A program made the translations under genes and the position numbers. 64,000 bases of DNA from Bacillus sp. UNC41MFS5 (GTDB taxonomy: Bacteria > Bacillota > Bacilli > Bacillales_B > DSM-18226): assembly GCF_000686805.1 (NCBI RefSeq), contig NZ_KK366021.1, positions 99,356 through 163,355 on the forward strand, written 5' to 3'. Below, piece by piece: positions 33,850 to 43,093 of the stretch. Position 1 is the stretch's first letter; each line of letters opens with the position of its first letter. The notes under the pieces were generated by a model. The model ran no database searches. It saw only the letters and a program-made list of their open reading frames with translations, and was not told the DNA's origin.

Positions 33850-34467
33850 CTAGAAGCCACCCATGCCTGGGAAACCACCCATACCCATGCCTGGGGAACC
33901 TCCCATCATACCCATACCAGGGGAACCACCCATGCCCATGCCTGGGGAACCACCCATGCTCATGCTAGGGAAACCACCCATCATACCCATGCCAGGAGAA
34001 CCGCCCATACCCATGCCAGGAGAACCGCCCATACCCATGCCTGGGAAACCGCCCATGCCCATGCCTGGGGAACCGCCCATGCTCATGCCTGGGGAACCAC
34101 CCATGCTCATGCCTGGGGAACCTCCCATGCCCATGCCTGGGAAACCTCCCATGCTCATGCCTGGGGAACCGCCCATGCCCATACCTGGGGAACCTCCCAT
34201 GCCCATGCCTGGGAAACCTCCCATGCTCATGCCTGGGGAACCTCCCATGCCCATGCCTGGGAAACCGCCCATGCCCCCCATACCAGGGGAACCACCCATG
34301 CCCATGCCTGGAAAACCGCCCATGCCCATGCCTGGAAAACCGCCCATGCCCATACCAGGGGAACCGCCCATGCCCATGCCTGGGAAACCACCCATGCCCA
34401 TACCTGGGGAACCGCCCATGCCCATGCCTGGGAAACCACCCATTATTCGTTGAGAATCTAATGTCAT
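33850..34467 (-). CDS. Gly-Met-Pro repeat protein (about 24 units of GG[S/F]PGMGM)
   Basis: A 205-residue low-complexity protein: a unique start MTLDSQRIM followed by about 24 copies of an eight-residue unit GG[S/F]P[G/S]M[G/S]M to the end. There is no signal peptide. The minus strand is chosen over the two open plus-strand frames because its ATG has AGGTG upstream and it alone has a non-repeat N-terminus. Such Gly/Met-rich proteins in spore formers are often coat or crust proteins; CATAGTATG upstream weakly resembles a sigma-K -10. Copy number is likely variable among strains. Function is inference. Confidence 0.7.
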   Translation of the reverse strand: MTLDSQRIMGGFPGMGMGGSPGMGMGGFPGMGMGGSPGMGMGGFPGMGMGGFPGMGMGGSPGMGGMGGFPGMGMGGSPGMSMGGFPGMGMGGSPGMGMGGSPGMSMGGFPGMGMGGSPGMSMGGSPGMSMGGSPGMGMGGFPGMGMGGSPGMGMGGSPGMGMMGGFPSMSMGGSPGMGMGGSPGMGMMGGSPGMGMGGFPGMGGF

Positions 34468-34718
34468 GTTTTCACCTACTTTCTTTTACATACTATGCTT
34501 AAAGAATATAGGTGAGCTTATTTTACCTTAAAATTAGGCAGACTAACGGGTTCCTCAGGACCTAACTATTGATAAGGGGGGGAATATCGAACGAAAAATT
34601 GCAGAGTTTTTTATATTTTATCAGGAAAAATATGTTAATATTATCCTACCTACTTAATCTATTAAAGAAAGTAAGAAGCTTCATTAATCTGAGGAGGCTA
34701 TTTTTTAGGAGGAATTTA

Positions 34719-35342
34719 ATGAAAAAAACTTTTGTTAGTGTGCTATCTATCCTTGTTTTGAGTTTTTTATTTTGTAGTGTCAGTGCAGAAGCAAAAACAC
34801 GAACAGGCGGTACTAGAGGGACGAGTTCTAGCTATACCAAACCGTCTATGTCTACACCGAGGACCTCTTCACCTAAACCGAGTTCTAGCAGTACAGCAAA
34901 CACTACGACGAAATCGCCATCTTATTCAGCCCTTACAACAAAATATCCAAAATCTACACGTTATTTTTCTGGTGGTGTGTTATCAAAAACGCTTGTTTTT
35001 GGAACGGCCTTATTAATGATAAACGAAGCAAACGACGATGAACCTACCTACTCGGATGAAGAAGGGAACGTTTATACGCTTGCTGATTTAGAGGAAATGG
35101 ACGTACAAATACCAGAAGATGAGCCAGTAGACGAGGATTTATATTCTGAAACGGTTAGTTTTGATGAAAATCAAACGGAAGCAGAAACGGTAGTGCCGGA
35201 AGAAATAGAAACTGCATCTTCTTTCGATGATACTGAAACATACTACGAAGAAGAAAGTAACTCATTCAATTGGCTCTGGCTAATCATCCCTTTGGCCGTC
35301 GTAGTAATTGTAGGAACTTTCTTTCGGAAAACTAAAAGATAA
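34719..35342 (+). CDS. Exported Ser/Thr-rich, acidic, membrane-anchored protein of unknown function
   Basis: A 207-residue protein. Signal peptide MKKTFVSVLSILVLSFLFCSVSAEA, then a basic Ser/Thr/Pro-rich segment (30-85), a short hydrophobic patch (about 97-110), a strongly acidic stretch (113-180) and a C-terminal helix WLWLIIPLAVVVIVGTFF ending RKTKR. This suggests a surface protein anchored at its C-terminus. The ATG at 34719 follows AGGAGGAATTTA; the longer ORF upstream is not credible. No family recognised. Confidence 0.7.
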   Translation: MKKTFVSVLSILVLSFLFCSVSAEAKTRTGGTRGTSSSYTKPSMSTPRTSSPKPSSSSTANTTTKSPSYSALTTKYPKSTRYFSGGVLSKTLVFGTALLMINEANDDEPTYSDEEGNVYTLADLEEMDVQIPEDEPVDEDLYSETVSFDENQTEAETVVPEEIETASSFDDTETYYEEESNSFNWLWLIIPLAVVVIVGTFFRKTKR

Positions 35343-35371
35343 AAGAACGCCGAATTTAGCGTTCTTTTTTT
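35342..35371 (+). terminator. Terminator after the acidic exported protein gene
   Basis: AAAGAACGC (35342-35350) and GCGTTCTTT (35359-35367), followed by T residues. It could act in both directions between the convergent genes. Confidence 0.85.
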
Positions 35372-35375
35372 ACTT

Positions 35376-35933
35376 TTAATATGGGAGTTCTTCTTGTGAT
35401 ATGTGTAGGATCGTATAAATTACTCCACTCATTTCTTTTAAGTTGCTTACATCGCTTAATAAGTAAAATACATCATACTCCCATTTATCAGGATTATAGA
35501 TTACGAGATATTCTGAGTTATCAATCGTCGGAATATCTTCCTCGATTTTATCTTTTAAGTTATTTAGACTTTCTTGTGGTTGTATTTGTCTTGTGATTTG
35601 AAATAGATAGTTATTCTCATTGATTTTAGATGTTGTTGTATCAATAAGTGGAATTCCCACATTTACTCGCTGCCACCCAAAAGAATTTAGGATATTGTCA
35701 TAGTATCCATTAAATAAAAACTTATTTAGCCCATCGTTCCCTTTCCAAAGATATAATGGGCAGTAACTATTTTGTAAATTGTTATGGATTCCTTTTTCTG
35801 TTACTAAATAAAGTTTAAACTTTAGATCATCAAATCCATCTGTTTTATGACCATTATTTCTTACTCTTTCTTTGATGATGTTCATATCATAATCACTTGG
35901 TAAAGTAATCTTGTATTGGGTTGCTATCATCAT
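35376..35933 (-). CDS. DUF4865 family protein
   Basis: A 185-residue soluble protein. MIATQYKITLPSDYDMNIIKERV, FKLYLVTEKGI, CPLYLWKGNDGLNKFLFNGYYDNI and FGWQRVNVGIPL follow the pattern of DUF4865 proteins, whose function is unknown. Start is the first ATG after AAGGGAG. Monocistronic, convergent with the exported-protein gene. Confidence 0.72.
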   Translation of the reverse strand: MMIATQYKITLPSDYDMNIIKERVRNNGHKTDGFDDLKFKLYLVTEKGIHNNLQNSYCPLYLWKGNDGLNKFLFNGYYDNILNSFGWQRVNVGIPLIDTTTSKINENNYLFQITRQIQPQESLNNLKDKIEEDIPTIDNSEYLVIYNPDKWEYDVFYLLSDVSNLKEMSGVIYTILHISQEELPY

Positions 35934-36022
35934 TTCCTCTCCCTTTTAAGCCCCGGCCGACAGGCGGCTTTGATAAAAGTGTAAAAAAGAATCCCCTGGA
36001 TTTATCCATGGGGCGAAGTCAA

Positions 36023-36178
36023 TTACGGTCCATAAATATTGTTATTTTCCGGAGGGTATTCCTCTAACTTCTCAGCAAATCTACTATCATCGGAAGGAGC
36101 GGCTCCAGATTTTTTGTCAAAATAAAAAGCTATTGCACCCAAAATAACGACAGGCGAAAAAATATATAACCAAATCAT
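36023..36178 (-). CDS. Small single-pass membrane protein (51 residues)
   Basis: ATG at 36178 is preceded by AAGGAGG at 7 bases, an ideal site. The product has one N-terminal membrane helix (IWLYIFSPVVILGAIAFYF) followed by DKKSGAAP and an acidic tail ending NNNIYGP. No family is recognised. It is monocistronic and too short to be recovered by a 60-codon ORF cut-off. Confidence 0.65.
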   Translation of the reverse strand: MIWLYIFSPVVILGAIAFYFDKKSGAAPSDDSRFAEKLEEYPPENNNIYGP

Positions 36179-36371
36179 TATCATACCTCCTTATTTCACA
36201 AATGCATTAATAATATTATATTACAAATTTAACTTTTTTTTACAAATATTCGCGAAATAAAACTGCGTCCTATGTAGAAAATTTCCAAAAAGGTCAGTAA
36301 AGTTAATCAATCCTATATATAATGGTAATACTATTATTCATCAAAGTATAATATAGTAAGGAATGGTAACA

Positions 36372-36695
36372 ATGCCACGAAAAGCTTCAGTGAATAATGA
36401 GGTGCCTGACACCGAAGAGAATGATCTATCGCAAAATGACCCCAAAAAAGAAGATGAAGTCGGTAAACTTACTTACATGTTAGGGGCTGTAATGAATTAT
36501 TTGTCCGATGATGAATTAGAAGAACTCGATATCGAATACCTTTTAGATGAAACTGAGGGTCTACGGGAATGGTGGAATCGATACCGAGATAGCAACAAAA
36601 AACAACTTGAGGAAGAAATTAAAGAATCTCTAGGTGAACTGTCATTAAAAGAACTGGAAGAAATCCGTGAAAAAATCAAAGAAAAGCAAAATTGA
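36372..36695 (+). CDS. Acidic helical protein of unknown function
   Basis: A 107-residue, highly charged protein: MPRKASVNNEVPDTEEND, then KLTYMLGAVMNYLSDDELEELDIEYLLDETEGLREWW and a C-terminal Glu/Lys-rich amphipathic helix (ELEEIREKIKEKQN) with coiled-coil character. No known domain. The ATG at 36372 has a weak AAGGA site. A terminator follows the stop. Confidence 0.6.
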   Translation: MPRKASVNNEVPDTEENDLSQNDPKKEDEVGKLTYMLGAVMNYLSDDELEELDIEYLLDETEGLREWWNRYRDSNKKQLEEEIKESLGELSLKELEEIREKIKEKQN

Positions 36696-36712
36696 AAACT
36701 CACTAATTCATT

Positions 36713-36737
36713 AAAACCGTTATACACGGTTTTTTTA
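36713..36737 (+). terminator. Terminator after the acidic helical protein gene
   Basis: AAAACCGT and ACGGTTTT pair with a 5-nt loop, followed by TTT. Confidence 0.75.
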
Positions 36738-36841
36738 ATTGGACCTCCTAAATTTTAGAAATATCTTTTTTATTTTAAATTAGAACAAATATAGTTAGAA
36801 TAGGTTTTATATGACTTTAAGTAAAGAAGAAGGAGAATCAA

Positions 36842-38212
36842 TTGACTGTAGAAAACAATAAGTACCAGGACCAATCATTATTTAGCATCACGTGGCCTCT
36901 TTTTATCGAAATATCGCTTCATATGGGTATGGGAATCGTTGCTACGTTAATTTTAAGCGGATACTCAGACAAGGCAGTGGCAGGAGTTGGCGTAGCCAAT
37001 CAGATAATTAATATATTTATTTTAGCTTTTAACGTCACAGCCATTGGAGCAACTATCCTGATCGGTCAAAATTTGGGGGCGAACCGATTAGACCGGGCAC
37101 GACGCCTTGCAAGGTCTGCCTTTGGGGTGAACTTCTGGATTGGTGTTGTGATGACCATCATTGTAGTTGCATTTGGCGGTGTGTTTTTAAAATTTTACGG
37201 ACTGAGTGGGGAAGTTTACGATTTTGCTTACACCTTCCTATCTATCATAGGGCTGTCTCTATTCCTCGAGGCCATTGCATTAGCATTAAGTGCTGTTTTG
37301 CGCAGCTACGGACACACAAAAGAAACCATGGTCGTTACGGTTATCATGAATGTGATTAGTATGGTCGGTTCCTTTATTGCCATTAAAGGATGGTTCGGCC
37401 TTCCTGTAACAGGTGTTGCCGGGGTTGCCTATGCTATGTTTGCTGCCCGGATCTTTATCATTGTCGCACTTTTTTATTTTGTTTATAGGCAACTAGCTTT
37501 AAAGTTTCATACGAAAGATTTGTTTAAAATTAATCAAACGGATGTTAAGGGGCTACTTTCGATTGGGATCCCATCTGCTGGAGAAAACCTCTCTTATCAA
37601 TTTTCACAAGTGGTGATTACAAGCTTTGTAGCACTAACCGGGGATGCTGCGTTAGCAGCACGTGTGTATATTTTAAATATATCCATGGTTTGCTTCCTAT
37701 TTACATTTGCAATTGGCCAAGGGACACAACTGTTGATTGCCCGTTATATCGGAGCCAAACAATATGACCGTGCCCTAAAAAGGGGCCTTAAGACTTTAAA
37801 AATTGCCGTGATTGTTTCGGCAGCTGTTTCACTTGCGGTTGCTTTAATCGGCAAGCCAATTTTAACTATTTTTACAACCGATGCTGACATAATCGCTATC
37901 GCTCTCCCAGTATTGTGGGCGATTGTGTTCATTGAACCGGGCCGGGCCATGAATATCGTTCTCATGGGTTCTTTAAAATCAGTCGGTGATGTACGCTTCC
38001 CTGTTGTCATCGGAATAATCAGCATGTGGGGAATTGCAGTCGTCTTAAGTTACTTTTTCGGAATTACACTTGGTTTAGGACTGTTAGGAATTTGGCTTGC
38101 TCAAGGATTGGATGAATGTATCAGAGGATTTTTTGCCCTTAAGCGCTGGGTCTCCAAACCTTGGTTAAAGAAGACAGTGGTCGAACAAAATTTACCATCA
38201 AGTATGTCATAA
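36842..38212 (+). CDS. MATE family efflux transporter
   Basis: Twelve-helix MATE exporter of 456 residues, expected to extrude cationic compounds by sodium or proton antiport. Both MatE repeats are visible, with AVAGVGVANQIINIFILAFNVTAIGATILIGQNLGA in the first and VRFPVVIGIISMWGIAVVLSYFFG near the end of the second. The TTG start at 36842 is supported by AAGGAG at 6 bases; there is no nearby ATG. Monocistronic. Confidence 0.9.
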   Translation: MTVENNKYQDQSLFSITWPLFIEISLHMGMGIVATLILSGYSDKAVAGVGVANQIINIFILAFNVTAIGATILIGQNLGANRLDRARRLARSAFGVNFWIGVVMTIIVVAFGGVFLKFYGLSGEVYDFAYTFLSIIGLSLFLEAIALALSAVLRSYGHTKETMVVTVIMNVISMVGSFIAIKGWFGLPVTGVAGVAYAMFAARIFIIVALFYFVYRQLALKFHTKDLFKINQTDVKGLLSIGIPSAGENLSYQFSQVVITSFVALTGDAALAARVYILNISMVCFLFTFAIGQGTQLLIARYIGAKQYDRALKRGLKTLKIAVIVSAAVSLAVALIGKPILTIFTTDADIIAIALPVLWAIVFIEPGRAMNIVLMGSLKSVGDVRFPVVIGIISMWGIAVVLSYFFGITLGLGLLGIWLAQGLDECIRGFFALKRWVSKPWLKKTVVEQNLPSSMS

Positions 38213-38237
38213 ATGACTTGGTAACTCTCGCTAACAT

Positions 38238-38260
38238 GGCTGCCGAAATGGCGGCCTTTT
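38238..38260 (+). terminator. Terminator of the MATE gene
   Basis: GGCTGCC and GGCGGCC pair with one wobble around GAAAT, followed by TTTT. Confidence 0.65.
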
Positions 38261-38377
38261 CTATTTGTACTATCTGGACAGAAAGTGGATGGTACATTTT
38301 CAGATAAATTGGATGGTTAACAATTCATCCGGATGAGATATTATTAACCTATTAATCTTTAACGGAGATGATGGAAA

Positions 38378-38815
38378 ATGACATGGGCTGTAGTTTCGAT
38401 AATTATCATAAGTACTATTAAAATATTAGTGACCTGTCTTCCAACTGGACCAGTGGAATGGCTTATAAAAAAATTTGAAATTCATTCAAAACTTAATGAA
38501 ACAGACGTCACCATAACCATTGACGGAAAAAACTTAGCAGGTGAAGACAAACTTCAAGTTATCCATTACTTTAACGAAGCTACCTATTTGAAGCAGCATT
38601 ATATATATCCAGGGACTGAGGAATTATTTTTACATCCCGAAAATAGTCATACCCCTTTGGTTATTGATACGAAAAGTGGCAAAAATGATGTTCGATTATT
38701 TGTTTTCAGATACAACGATCGCATTGATGTAGTCAAACAGTACAAGAAGAAGGTCATTGCTTATAGTCTATCTTCCGATCATCTTCAAAAAAGTGGCTTG
38801 GAAGTACAATACTAA
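38378..38815 (+). CDS. yfmQ: YfmQ family protein
   Basis: A 145-residue protein with an N-terminal membrane anchor (MTWAVVSIIIISTIKILVTCLPTGPVEWLI) and a soluble domain, matching B. subtilis YfmQ in length and N-terminal sequence as I recall it. Function unknown. Monocistronic, with a strong terminator downstream. Confidence 0.8.
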   Translation: MTWAVVSIIIISTIKILVTCLPTGPVEWLIKKFEIHSKLNETDVTITIDGKNLAGEDKLQVIHYFNEATYLKQHYIYPGTEELFLHPENSHTPLVIDTKSGKNDVRLFVFRYNDRIDVVKQYKKKVIAYSLSSDHLQKSGLEVQY

Positions 38816-38830
38816 TTTTACTTTGATATG

Positions 38831-38869
38831 AAAATGAACACGGAAGCCTTTTCCAGTGTTCATTTTTTT
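38831..38869 (+). terminator. Terminator of the yfmQ-like gene
   Basis: AATGAACAC and GTGTTCATT frame an inner GGAA/TTCC pairing and are followed by TTTTT. Confidence 0.8.
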
Positions 38870-38885
38870 CTATTACTTTTTTTAA

Positions 38886-40148
38886 TTACCCGGTTATTCT
38901 GGTTAAATCCTTTCGGCGATAGACGCTTAAGACAATTCCAATTAAAATAGCATTTAGTAGTGTTGGCATTAATCCATAGCTGATAAATGGCAAGGACATC
39001 GAAATTAATGGGAACACCCCTAATGTCATTCCGATATTAGTGGCTAACTGGACGAAATATAGAGCAACAGCACCGATGAGAAGAAGTTTGCCATACGAAT
39101 CTTTTATCCTGCTTGTGATCACAATGATTCTGGCGGCAAATAGGAACAGAATCAACAATAGCGCAAAGGCTAAAAGCCAGCCGTAATAATAGGTAAAGCT
39201 CACAAAGACGAAATTGGTGTGGGCTTCGGGAATAAATTCTTTGTTCATGGAGTGACCAAACCAGCCTGCTTTTGACAGAAATTCTTTCACACGCAAGATC
39301 ATAAATCCTGGTCCATCCGAATATTCTTCCGGATTTAAGTAGGCCAACAATCGATCTTTTTGATAAAATCCCAAAAACTTCCACGAAATAATACTCACGA
39401 ACAAGAAACAAAAAACGGATACTCCCCAGATTAATAGAACAATTTTCCGACTAAACTTGCTCCACCAAAGCATCGAAAAGACCATAATGGTGTAAATGTA
39501 GGTGGTAGAAATACTTGGTACCGTAAGTAGTAACATGAATGGCAGAGAGAATAATAGAATAAACTGCCAGACCTTCAGCCTCTCAAGATTAAATAAGGAA
39601 GCCCAGGCAAGGAAGAAGAATGGTAACGCCATGATACTTTCAATCGTTAACGGTCCAATCCTAAGAAGTGGAAGTCCATTAATCGTGGTGTTTGAAAATA
39701 GTCTTAACACCAGAAGAATCAATACCCCAATGGAATAAAATAACCAGCCTTGCTTCTTTAACTTCCGATAATCCATTAGCATGATCCCTATAACGAATCC
39801 ACAGCCGATTAAAGTAATGATGACTTTAGAGGCTAACAAATATTCACCCATACCGCCAATTGAGAACAATGGTAAAAATCCGAGCCCGAAAATGGTCACT
39901 AAAAGAGCCACCAGAATCCAATCTACCTTTGGCCGATGAAGTTTATTGAGCTGCTGCCCTAATTGAACCGGACTTCCCATTTGCTCTACCGCTTTTTCTT
40001 CAGCATCTACTTCTGCAAGTCCCTTCTCTATCCAAATATTTTTCGCTTCCTTTACATGATAATTCAATTCATCTGTTACATATTGCTTTGCTTCCTTGGA
40101 TTTGATTTGAGCGATGACTTCATTTAAAAAGATTTGTTTTTTATTCAC
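38886..40148 (-). CDS. FtsW/RodA/SpoVE-like (SEDS) membrane protein with an N-terminal HAAS-type domain
   Basis: A 420-residue protein. Residues 1-70 form a charged helical domain (ELNYHVKEAKNIWIEKGL...AVEQMGSPVQLGQQLN) of the HAAS/permease-prefix type usually paired with PadR regulators. Residues 75-415 are a ten-helix SEDS (shape, elongation, division, sporulation) region. In active SEDS glycosyltransferases the HTDFIF motif supplies an essential Asp; here it reads HTNFVF, Asn312, so peptidoglycan polymerase activity is doubtful. The GTG at 40148 follows AGGTGAGG. It lies 7 bp after the PadR gene, in an ECF sigma-PadR-SEDS operon. Confidence 0.78.
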   Translation of the reverse strand: MNKKQIFLNEVIAQIKSKEAKQYVTDELNYHVKEAKNIWIEKGLAEVDAEEKAVEQMGSPVQLGQQLNKLHRPKVDWILVALLVTIFGLGFLPLFSIGGMGEYLLASKVIITLIGCGFVIGIMLMDYRKLKKQGWLFYSIGVLILLVLRLFSNTTINGLPLLRIGPLTIESIMALPFFFLAWASLFNLERLKVWQFILLFSLPFMLLLTVPSISTTYIYTIMVFSMLWWSKFSRKIVLLIWGVSVFCFLFVSIISWKFLGFYQKDRLLAYLNPEEYSDGPGFMILRVKEFLSKAGWFGHSMNKEFIPEAHTNFVFVSFTYYYGWLLAFALLLILFLFAARIIVITSRIKDSYGKLLLIGAVALYFVQLATNIGMTLGVFPLISMSLPFISYGLMPTLLNAILIGIVLSVYRRKDLTRITG

Positions 40149-40155
40149 AAACGCC

Positions 40156-40563
40156 TCACCTCTCAAATAATTCTTTCCATACCACTTGGTTTTTGGCTTG
40201 TCTTTTATCAGCTTTCCGCAACACTTTTCGTCCTTTATCAGTTAACTGATAATACTTAGCCTCATCTTCCGTCCATACTGATTGTATTGATCCGGACTGT
40301 TCTAATCGATGTAAAAGAGTGTATAAAAAACCTTCGTTGTCTTCAAATTTTCGGATATCTCTTCCTCGCAACTGCTTCGTTAATTCGAAACCTGTTTTTT
40401 CATGAACAAGCAGCTGCATAACCGCTACTAATATGTCCTCGTCAGTTTCGGCTGGTTGATTAATTTTTCCAAGGATATTTCTGCGATGCTTCTCTGTAAA
40501 GTTCAATTGAGAAAACGTTCGTTGATCCATGGCCTTTTTTAAGTTCTTTAAACGGTCCTCCAT
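40156..40563 (-). CDS. PadR family transcriptional regulator
   Basis: A 135-residue regulator. The PadR winged helix occupies the C-terminal two thirds: EDILVAVMQLLVHEKTGFELTKQLRGRDIRKFEDNEGFLYTLLHRLEQSGSIQSVW...KYYQLTDKGRKVLR. The N-terminal 40 residues (LKKAMDQRTFSQLNFTEKHRRNIL) are an unusual extension. Its ATG overlaps the TGA of the sigma factor gene (TGATG), with GGAGG 7 bases before it. Likely partner of the HAAS domain on the downstream SEDS protein. Confidence 0.82.
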   Translation of the reverse strand: MEDRLKNLKKAMDQRTFSQLNFTEKHRRNILGKINQPAETDEDILVAVMQLLVHEKTGFELTKQLRGRDIRKFEDNEGFLYTLLHRLEQSGSIQSVWTEDEAKYYQLTDKGRKVLRKADKRQAKNQVVWKELFER

Positions 40564-41099
40564 CACCATTCCTCCAATCGTTCTTTCAGAAGTTCCTTTG
40601 CCCGTCTGAGCCTGGTTTTAACGGTGTTAGCTCCCACATCTGTTACTGCGGCAATTTCCTTAATGGGTAATTCCTCATAATAAAAGAGATAAATGACTTC
40701 CCTATATTTAATAGGAAGGAGCATGATCGCAGAAATCAATTGATCATCCTCTTGCCTTTGGATAACCGCCAGCTCAATCATTTCCTTTTTCGTCGTGTTG
40801 TTTAACGGCTCCTCTTCAGTAATCACAACATTCTTGTTGTACCAGCTTTTCAGAAAATCCTTGCAATGATTGATGGCAATCCTCCATAACCAAGTTCGTA
40901 ACTTCGATTTGCCTCTATATGTATGGAGTCCTTTATAGCACTTAACAAATATATCCTGAGTCAGGTCTTCCGCGATGGAACGATTATTTACATAGGAAAA
41001 AACCAAGTGGAGGACTTCCTGTCCATACATGTTCATAATTTCATCAATAAGTAATTCTTTATCTTCTGTTTCTAATACTTCCAAAGTCAGTTCTTCCAT
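40563..41099 (-). CDS. ECF-type RNA polymerase sigma factor
   Basis: A 178-residue sigma-70 family factor. Region 2 includes AEDLTQDIFVKCYKGLHTYRGKSKLRTWLWRIAINHCKDFL (43-83); region 4 is LLPIKYREVIYLFYYEELPIKEIAAVTDVGANTVKTRLRRAKELL (127-171). An adjacent anti-sigma factor gene would be expected, but the next genes are PadR and a SEDS-like membrane protein, which could take that role. AGGAGGGGGAGAC precedes the ATG. Targets unknown, possibly envelope functions. Confidence 0.88.
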   Translation of the reverse strand: MEELTLEVLETEDKELLIDEIMNMYGQEVLHLVFSYVNNRSIAEDLTQDIFVKCYKGLHTYRGKSKLRTWLWRIAINHCKDFLKSWYNKNVVITEEEPLNNTTKKEMIELAVIQRQEDDQLISAIMLLPIKYREVIYLFYYEELPIKEIAAVTDVGANTVKTRLRRAKELLKERLEEW

Positions 41100-41188
41100 G
41101 TCTCCCCCTCCTTCCTAAATAATAGACGAAGTGTTCATGGATAAAGTTTTTTAAAAATAATAGTTTTTGGAAAGGAAAACCGTAATCT

Positions 41189-41217
41189 AAAAAAAAAAAC
41201 GCCAATTGGCGTTTTTT
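41189..41217. terminator. Bidirectional terminator after mqo
   Basis: The palindrome ACGCCAATTGGCGT is flanked by a run of eleven A on the left and six T on the right, so it can terminate on either strand. It serves mqo on the minus strand. Confidence 0.8.
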
Positions 41218-41251
41218 CTACTTCTATTAACTGATTTCTGCATCCTCAGAA

Positions 41252-42754
41252 TTAACTAAACACAAGCTCTTTTTCGCTTAGTCCAAGTGTCTGCTCTGTT
41301 GAATTATGAATTTCATGCAGAAGTTCTGGATTTTTCATTAGTGACATGCCATATGAAGGTATCATTTCTTTGATTTTCGCTTCCCACTCTTTGATATGTT
41401 GCGGGAAACATTTTTTGATTACCTCAAGCATAACGTGAACGGCAGTGGAAGCGCCTGGTGAAGCGCCTAGTAACGCTGCGATTGAGCCATCAGCTGCAGT
41501 AATCACTTCCGTACCAAATTGAAGTGTTCCTTTTCCGCCTGCTTCGGTATCTTTGATTACTTGTACACGTTGTCCGGCTACTACTATATCCCAATCCTCT
41601 GTTTTAGCATTCGGGATAAACTCTCGTAACTCTTCCATACGCTGTTCTTTCGTTAACATCACTTGTTGAATCAGGTATTTTGTCAATGACATCTCTTTTG
41701 CACCTGCAGACAACATAGTCAAAACATTATTCGGTTTGACAGAAGTGATTAAATCCATATTTGAACCGGTTTTTAAGAACTTTGGTGTGAAACCGGCAAA
41801 TGGTCCAAATAGCAGCGATTTTTTATTATCGATAAATCTCGTGTCAAGATGCGGAACAGACATTGGCGGAGCACCAACCTTAGCTTTGCCGTATACTTTT
41901 GCATGATGCTGTTCTACAACTTCTGGATTGTTACATACCATGAATAGCCCGCTTACTGGGAATCCTCCGACATGTTTTCCTTCTGGAATACCCGATTTTT
42001 GCAGCAAATGCAGGCTTCCTCCTCCGCCTCCGATAAAGACGAATTTTGCCTTATGGCGTTTGACTGTACCACTAAATTGATTCTGCACTTTCAATTCCCA
42101 TTGGCCGTCATTTGTACGTTTGATACCGTTAACACTATGATTATAGTTTATCTGGACACTTTTACTCTCTAAGTGTTCAAACAACATGCGTGTTAATGCA
42201 CCAAAGTTGACATCTGTTCCAGAATCAATTTTGGTTGCCGCTATCGGTTCATTCAATGTACGGCCTTCCATGATCAGCGGAATCCATTCGATCAGTTTAT
42301 CATGATCATCAGAGAATTCCATTCCTTGAAACAAAGGATTTTTTGACAGCGCTTCAAAACGTTTCTTTAAAAAAGCTAGGTTTTCTTCCCCTTGTACTAA
42401 ACTCATATGTGGCAAGCGTTTGATAAAGTCTTGTGGATTATCGATCAGTTTGCTTTTTACTAGATAAGACCAAAATTGCATGGAAACCTGAAACTGTTCA
42501 TTAATTTTTATCGCTTTACTAATATCTAGAGTTCCATCTGGTTTTTCAACTGTGTAATTAAGTTCACAAAGTGCCGCATGCCCTGTTCCCGCATTATTCC
42601 ATTCGTTAGAGCTTTCCTCACCTGCGTTTTCGAGTTTCTCATACACAGTAATTTCCCATTCTGGTACTAATTCTTTCAAGAGTGTCCCAATAGTCGCACT
42701 CATGATTCCGGCACCAATTAAAATGACGTCTGTTTTTGTTTCTCCGTTGTTCAT
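41252..42754 (-). CDS. mqo: Malate:quinone oxidoreductase
   Basis: Peripheral membrane FAD enzyme oxidising malate to oxaloacetate with reduction of the quinone pool. It has 500 residues, normal length; the FAD motif [18 protein letters not shown] is at 9-26, with [26 protein letters not shown] [20 protein letters not shown] at 47-66 and [13 protein letters not shown] near the C-terminus, all diagnostic for Mqo. Monocistronic with a strong terminator. B. subtilis uses malate dehydrogenase only, so mqo points to the Neobacillus/B. cereus-like side of the family. Confidence 0.95.
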   Translation of the reverse strand: MNNGETKTDVILIGAGIMSATIGTLLKELVPEWEITVYEKLENAGEESSNEWNNAGTGHAALCELNYTVEKPDGTLDISKAIKINEQFQVSMQFWSYLVKSKLIDNPQDFIKRLPHMSLVQGEENLAFLKKRFEALSKNPLFQGMEFSDDHDKLIEWIPLIMEGRTLNEPIAATKIDSGTDVNFGALTRMLFEHLESKSVQINYNHSVNGIKRTNDGQWELKVQNQFSGTVKRHKAKFVFIGGGGGSLHLLQKSGIPEGKHVGGFPVSGLFMVCNNPEVVEQHHAKVYGKAKVGAPPMSVPHLDTRFIDNKKSLLFGPFAGFTPKFLKTGSNMDLITSVKPNNVLTMLSAGAKEMSLTKYLIQQVMLTKEQRMEELREFIPNAKTEDWDIVVAGQRVQVIKDTEAGGKGTLQFGTEVITAADGSIAALLGASPGASTAVHVMLEVIKKCFPQHIKEWEAKIKEMIPSYGMSLMKNPELLHEIHNSTEQTLGLSEKELVFS

Positions 42755-42997
42755 TTTAACCCACCTTTTCCACTGAAATTTGGCAGAAAAGATGTAGGTG
42801 TTACACCAAGGTAATGCGCGACCTAATCACACACCTTTTCTGTCTCAAAAGTATTTCTATATAAAATTATTTAATATTAATATATCTACTATTATTATAT
42901 GATAATTTTAAATTATTTAAAAGGTATTGAAAAGTGAGAAGTCTTTCCACAAGGTCTTTTATTGATATTTCTTCCTTAGTTGGGGACAATGGGGGCT

Positions 42998-43035
42998 AAA
43001 AAACCCGATTTTCCATAGTCGGAAGATCGGGTTTT
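42998..43035 (-). terminator. Second terminator downstream of the MFS transporter gene
   Basis: AACCCGAT (43002-43009) and ATCGGGTT (43026-43033), with the intervening TTCC/GGAA pairing, are followed on the minus strand by TTTTTTAG. Confidence 0.75.
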
Positions 43036-43093
43036 CGTTAGATAAAATAGTGTTCAATTCTTTTATCAGTGCATACGAAGGTCCCTCCATATT

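Noticed and set aside
33835..34461. Plus-strand ORFs across the Gly-Met-Pro repeat (a His/Thr/Ala-rich frame and a Pro/Glu/Met-rich collagen-like frame)
   Set aside because: The 24-bp unit keeps several frames open; these have no ribosome binding site or unique N-terminus, while the minus-strand gene has both.
39037..39411. 124-codon ORF within the SEDS-like gene, same strand, other frame
   Set aside because: Overlaps a conserved membrane protein; no start site.
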